Source of the DNA: Dokdonella sp.
Lineage (GTDB): Bacteria; Pseudomonadota; Gammaproteobacteria; Xanthomonadales; Rhodanobacteraceae
Assembly: GCA_019634795.1 (NCBI GenBank)
Contig: JAHCAR010000004.1
Span: 124,001 to 188,000 of the forward strand
Direction: 5' to 3'
DNA: 64,000 nucleotides
Of this stretch, positions 61,508 through 64,000 are shown one piece after another. The notes beneath the pieces were generated by a model. It was not told the DNA's origin, ran no database searches, and worked only from the letters and a program-made list of their open reading frames with translations. A program made the position numbers and the translations under genes. Every line of letters starts with the position of its first letter. The stretch's first letter is position 1.

Positions 61508-62182
61508 ATGATCCACTTCGACAACGTCAGCAAACGCTATGCCGGTGGCCACGAGGCGCTGAACGGGCTCAGCTTCGATGTCGACGCCGGCGAAATGGTC
61601 TTCGTCACCGGGCATTCGGGAGCCGGCAAGACCACCCTGCTCAAGCTGCTCGGCATCATCGAACGGCCGTCGCGCGGCGAGATCGTGGTCAATGGCGCCG
61701 ATCTGGGCCGCGTTCGCCAGCGCTCGATCCCGCAGCTGCGCCGCGGCATCGGCATGGTCTTCCAGAATCATCGCCTGCTCATGGATCGCTGCGTGTTCGA
61801 CAATGTCGCCCTGCCGCTCGGCATCGCCGGTGCCGGCCGCGAGGAAACCGCCAAGCGTGTCCGCGCCGCGCTCGACAAGGTCGGGCTGCTCGACCGCGAA
61901 CGCGCCGCACCGGCGACGCTGTCGACCGGCGAACAACAACGCGTCGGCATCGCCCGCGCGCTGGTCGGCAAGCCGCCGCTGATCATCGCCGACGAACCGA
62001 CCGGCAATCTCGACCCGCAACTCTCCGTGGAGATCATGAACCTGTTCGCCGAATTCCAGCAGGTCGGCACGACCGTGCTGATCGCCAGCCACGACCTGCA
62101 CCTGATCCGCCACATGGGCAAGCGCGTCCTCGTGCTCGACCATGGCCAGCTGATCGACGACTTCCGTCCGCAGGTCGCATGA
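61508..62182 (+). CDS. ftsE: Cell division ATP-binding protein FtsE
   Basis: The 224-residue ABC ATPase pairs with FtsX to control septal peptidoglycan hydrolases through EnvC-like activators. It has Walker A GHSGAGKTT, Q-loop MVFQNHRLL (FtsE-type), signature LSTGEQQRVGIARAL, Walker B LIIADEPTGNLD and switch H in IASHD. The ATG at 61508 follows directly on the repeat with only a weak ribosome binding site. It overlaps ftsX by four bases. Confidence 0.96.
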   Translation: MIHFDNVSKRYAGGHEALNGLSFDVDAGEMVFVTGHSGAGKTTLLKLLGIIERPSRGEIVVNGADLGRVRQRSIPQLRRGIGMVFQNHRLLMDRCVFDNVALPLGIAGAGREETAKRVRAALDKVGLLDRERAAPATLSTGEQQRVGIARALVGKPPLIIADEPTGNLDPQLSVEIMNLFAEFQQVGTTVLIASHDLHLIRHMGKRVLVLDHGQLIDDFRPQVA

Positions 62183-63186
62183 TGGCGAGAGCGCGCCCTC
62201 AGGCCAACCGGCTGCGCGAAGCACCGCCCGCGAACCAGAGCGTGCCGCGCCTGCGGCGCCCGCTGCGGGCGCGCTGGAGCGCCTGGACCCAGCAGCACCG
62301 GGAAAGCTTCCGCTCGAGCCTGCGCCGCCTGGTCGAGCGCCCCTGGGCATCGATCCTGACCGTGCTGGTCATGGGCATCGCATTGGCATTGCCGCTGCTG
62401 TTCTATGTGTTGCTCGACAATGCCAGGGCACTTTCCGGCGGGCTGCGCGAGGCGCGTGAATTCACGGTTTTCCTGCACACCACCGAAACCACCGAAGCAG
62501 CGCAGCGCTTTGCCGCCGAACTCGGACAGCGCAAGGACGTCGCCGGGGTTGCCGTGCGGACGCCGGAGCAGGGTCTGGCCGAATTCCGCCAGCTTTCCGG
62601 ATTCGCCGAGGCTCTCGATGTGCTGCAGGACAATCCCTTGCCCAACGTGCTCGTCGTTTCGCCGCAGACCGACAGCCGGGCCGGAAATCCGGTATTGCTC
62701 GAGGAACTGAAAGCCGACCCGCGGGTCGACATGGTGCAGTACGATGCAACCTGGCGGCAGCGCCTTTCGGCCATCCTCGAGTTCGGTGCGCGCGCCATGC
62801 AGTCGTTGACGATCCTGCTGGGCTTGGCCACCCTGCTGGTCGTGGGCAATACCGTTCGCATGGATATCCAGGCGCGCGCCGAGGAGATTGCCGTCGTGCA
62901 ACTCATGGGAGCAAGTGATGGTTATGTACGCCGACCGTTCCTGTACGCCGGCTTCTGGTACGGCCTGTTCGGCGGCACGCTCGCCGTGATCGCGGTCGGG
63001 CTGGTCGAACTGGCCGTGCGCGGGCCGCTGCTGGAGCTGCTGGCCAGCTATCAGAACCGTTTCGCCCTGCACGGCTTCGGCTGGCGCGAGCCGCTGTTGG
63101 TCGTGGCCGCCAGCTCCGTCCTTGGCTGGCTCGGTGCCTGGGTCGTCAGCACCCGCTACCTGATCGCCGGACGTCCGCAACGATGA
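62179..63186 (+). CDS. ftsX: Cell division protein FtsX
   Basis: The 335-residue inner-membrane partner of FtsE has a long basic cytoplasmic N-terminus, a first membrane helix (about 52-75), a periplasmic domain of about 120 residues, and three C-terminal helices of the FtsX/MacB fold with TVRMDIQARAEEIAVVQLMGAS, the coupling segment. The TERPWASILTVLVMGIALALPL type N-helix is typical (here VERPWASILTVLVMGIALALPL). It overlaps ftsE by four bases and the receiver protein at 63183 by four bases. Confidence 0.95.
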   Translation: MMARARPQANRLREAPPANQSVPRLRRPLRARWSAWTQQHRESFRSSLRRLVERPWASILTVLVMGIALALPLLFYVLLDNARALSGGLREAREFTVFLHTTETTEAAQRFAAELGQRKDVAGVAVRTPEQGLAEFRQLSGFAEALDVLQDNPLPNVLVVSPQTDSRAGNPVLLEELKADPRVDMVQYDATWRQRLSAILEFGARAMQSLTILLGLATLLVVGNTVRMDIQARAEEIAVVQLMGASDGYVRRPFLYAGFWYGLFGGTLAVIAVGLVELAVRGPLLELLASYQNRFALHGFGWREPLLVVAASSVLGWLGAWVVSTRYLIAGRPQR

Positions 63187-64000
63187 GCCAGAAACCAAAC
63201 CTGACCCGGCATCTGTCCTCCGAGGAGCCGCGCGTGCTCGTCGTCGACGGCTCGAAGGTCGTGCGCCGGCTGATCGAACAGATGCTCAAGACCAACCTCC
63301 CCGGCGTCATCGTGCTGGCCTGCGAAACCGGCGCCGAGGCGCTGGCCCAGCTCAGCGAGGGCGTCGTCGATTTCGTCACCACCGCGCTGCGTCTGCCGGA
63401 CATGGACGGTCTCGAACTGGCGAAACAGATCCGCCAGCACTCGCCACAGGCCTACATGCCGATCGTGGTGGTCTCGGGAGACGTGCAGGAGCGCCTCGTC
63501 GAACGCTCGCTGAGCGACGACGTAACCGACTATTTCGACAAGTCGCTCGGCTTCCAGGCCCTGGCCGAGTTCATTCGCGGCTATGTGCGGCCGACCGAGA
63601 TCACCTCCGGAGAGGTCCTCTATGTCGAGGACAGCCGCGTGGTCGCGCTGGCGACCCGGCGCATGCTCGAGAAACACGGCCTGACCGTGCTCCACGTCAT
63701 TTCGGTCGAGGATGCACTGGCCCTGCTCGAAACCGCACAGTCGATGGATCGGATCGGCGCCGACATCGTCCTCACCGATGTCAACCTGAAGGGCGAGCTT
63801 ACCGGCGGCGACCTGCTCGAACGGATTCGCCACCAGCTCGGCTACGGCAAGGGTCATTTGCCGGTCATCGTCATGACCGGCGACGACAACCCGGACAACC
63901 AGGCCGTGTTGCTGCGCAATGGCGCCAACGACCTGGTCGAGAAACCGATCGACGAACGCCTGCTCGTGACCAAGCTGCTGTTCCAGCTGCGGGTCGGCCG
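63183..64000 (+). CDS. Tandem-receiver response regulator, partial
   Basis: An open frame from the ATG at 63183 (MSQKPNLTRH) runs off the right edge after 272 codons. It contains two receiver domains. In the first (about 16-130), the pocket has D24 and the lysine in DYFDKSLG, but the phospho-acceptor position before LRLPDMDG is alanine, so it should not be phosphorylated. The second (about 143-265) has the acidic pair VEDSR, phospho-acceptor aspartate in LTDVNLKG and lysine in EKPID. An output domain, if any, lies beyond the window. The four-base overlap with ftsX suggests coupled expression with a cell-division unit. Confidence 0.88.
   Translation, partial: MSQKPNLTRHLSSEEPRVLVVDGSKVVRRLIEQMLKTNLPGVIVLACETGAEALAQLSEGVVDFVTTALRLPDMDGLELAKQIRQHSPQAYMPIVVVSGDVQERLVERSLSDDVTDYFDKSLGFQALAEFIRGYVRPTEITSGEVLYVEDSRVVALATRRMLEKHGLTVLHVISVEDALALLETAQSMDRIGADIVLTDVNLKGELTGGDLLERIRHQLGYGKGHLPVIVMTGDDNPDNQAVLLRNGANDLVEKPIDERLLVTKLLFQLRVG

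Noticed and set aside
60068..62350. 760-codon minus-strand open frame across gspF-like and ftsE genes
   Set aside because: Both plus-strand genes are unmistakable, and the minus translation is rich in Q, G, A and H without structure.

Overview
The window is high-GC, densely packed bacterial chromosome. Gene content (TatABC, two-subunit GlyQ/GlyS, PepN, Tex, MnmG, PhoP/PhoQ with a PepSY partner, BPSS1780-type membrane protein, FHA/GGDEF/EAL signalling, GspE/GspF-type proteins, a degenerate IPTL-CTERM tail) fits a gammaproteobacterium, most likely Lysobacterales (Xanthomonadales), in the Rhodanobacteraceae/Lysobacteraceae range. Genus cannot be decided from the sequence alone. There is no prophage, transposase, rRNA or CRISPR array. 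One tRNA (Thr-TGT) is present.

Layout. 1-4.8 kb: an IPTL-CTERM-like exported protein, a Ysc84 lipid-binding protein, tatABC, a BPSS1780 membrane protein and a small ribbon-helix-helix-like protein. 4.8-13.9 kb: a GspE/PilB ATPase, glyQS, and a convergent pair of FHA proteins (diguanylate cyclase; PP2C-type phosphatase), then a YbaY-like lipoprotein. 13.9-25.3 kb: tex, mnmG, an intergenic region with a candidate sigma-54-driven structured RNA and a sigma-54-driven 65-residue protein, a Gly/Tyr-rich lipoprotein, pepN, a PLP dehydratase, tag and an amidinotransferase-fold hydrolase. 25.4-27.8 kb: pepSY-phoP-phoQ.

27.8-43.6 kb is a surface polysaccharide locus in two divergent arms. The minus arm has two GT4 glycosyltransferases, a DUF4214/coiled-coil/methyltransferase protein and a transglutaminase-like exported protein. 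The plus arm has a lipoprotein, a GT39/ArnT-like membrane glycosyltransferase, a Wzm/Wzt-like ABC exporter, a 91-residue unknown, a three-module GT2-GT4-sulfotransferase, a GT2, a GDP-mannose 4,6-dehydratase-like enzyme and a GT4. Many junctions are 1-4 nt overlaps, so this looks like coordinated synthesis, decoration and export of a polysaccharide.

43.9-48.8 kb is a tightly overlapping kinase / receiver / REC-PAS-GAF-GGDEF-EAL operon that should feed c-di-GMP breakdown. 49-55 kb holds a YegP-like protein, tRNA-Thr beside a palindromic repeat, and a minus-strand operon running from a fused FakA-FakB-like protein through plsY, birA and coaX, followed by a SPOR protein. The FakA-FakB fusion next to PlsY suggests a phospholipid-building route through acyl-phosphate. 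55-64 kb holds a serine-rich secreted protein behind a candidate sigma-54 promoter with helically phased TGTCC boxes, a decayed mtfA-like M90 peptidase pseudogene, a gingipain-like C25 protease, a UbiA-family prenyltransferase, a GspF protein, ftsEX and a partial tandem-receiver protein.

The most novel signals are three matching -24/-12 sigma-54 promoters, one of which starts right before a structured, terminator-ended RNA with no reading frame. The DhaL-DegV fusion beside plsY and the trimodular glycosyltransferase-sulfotransferase come next.
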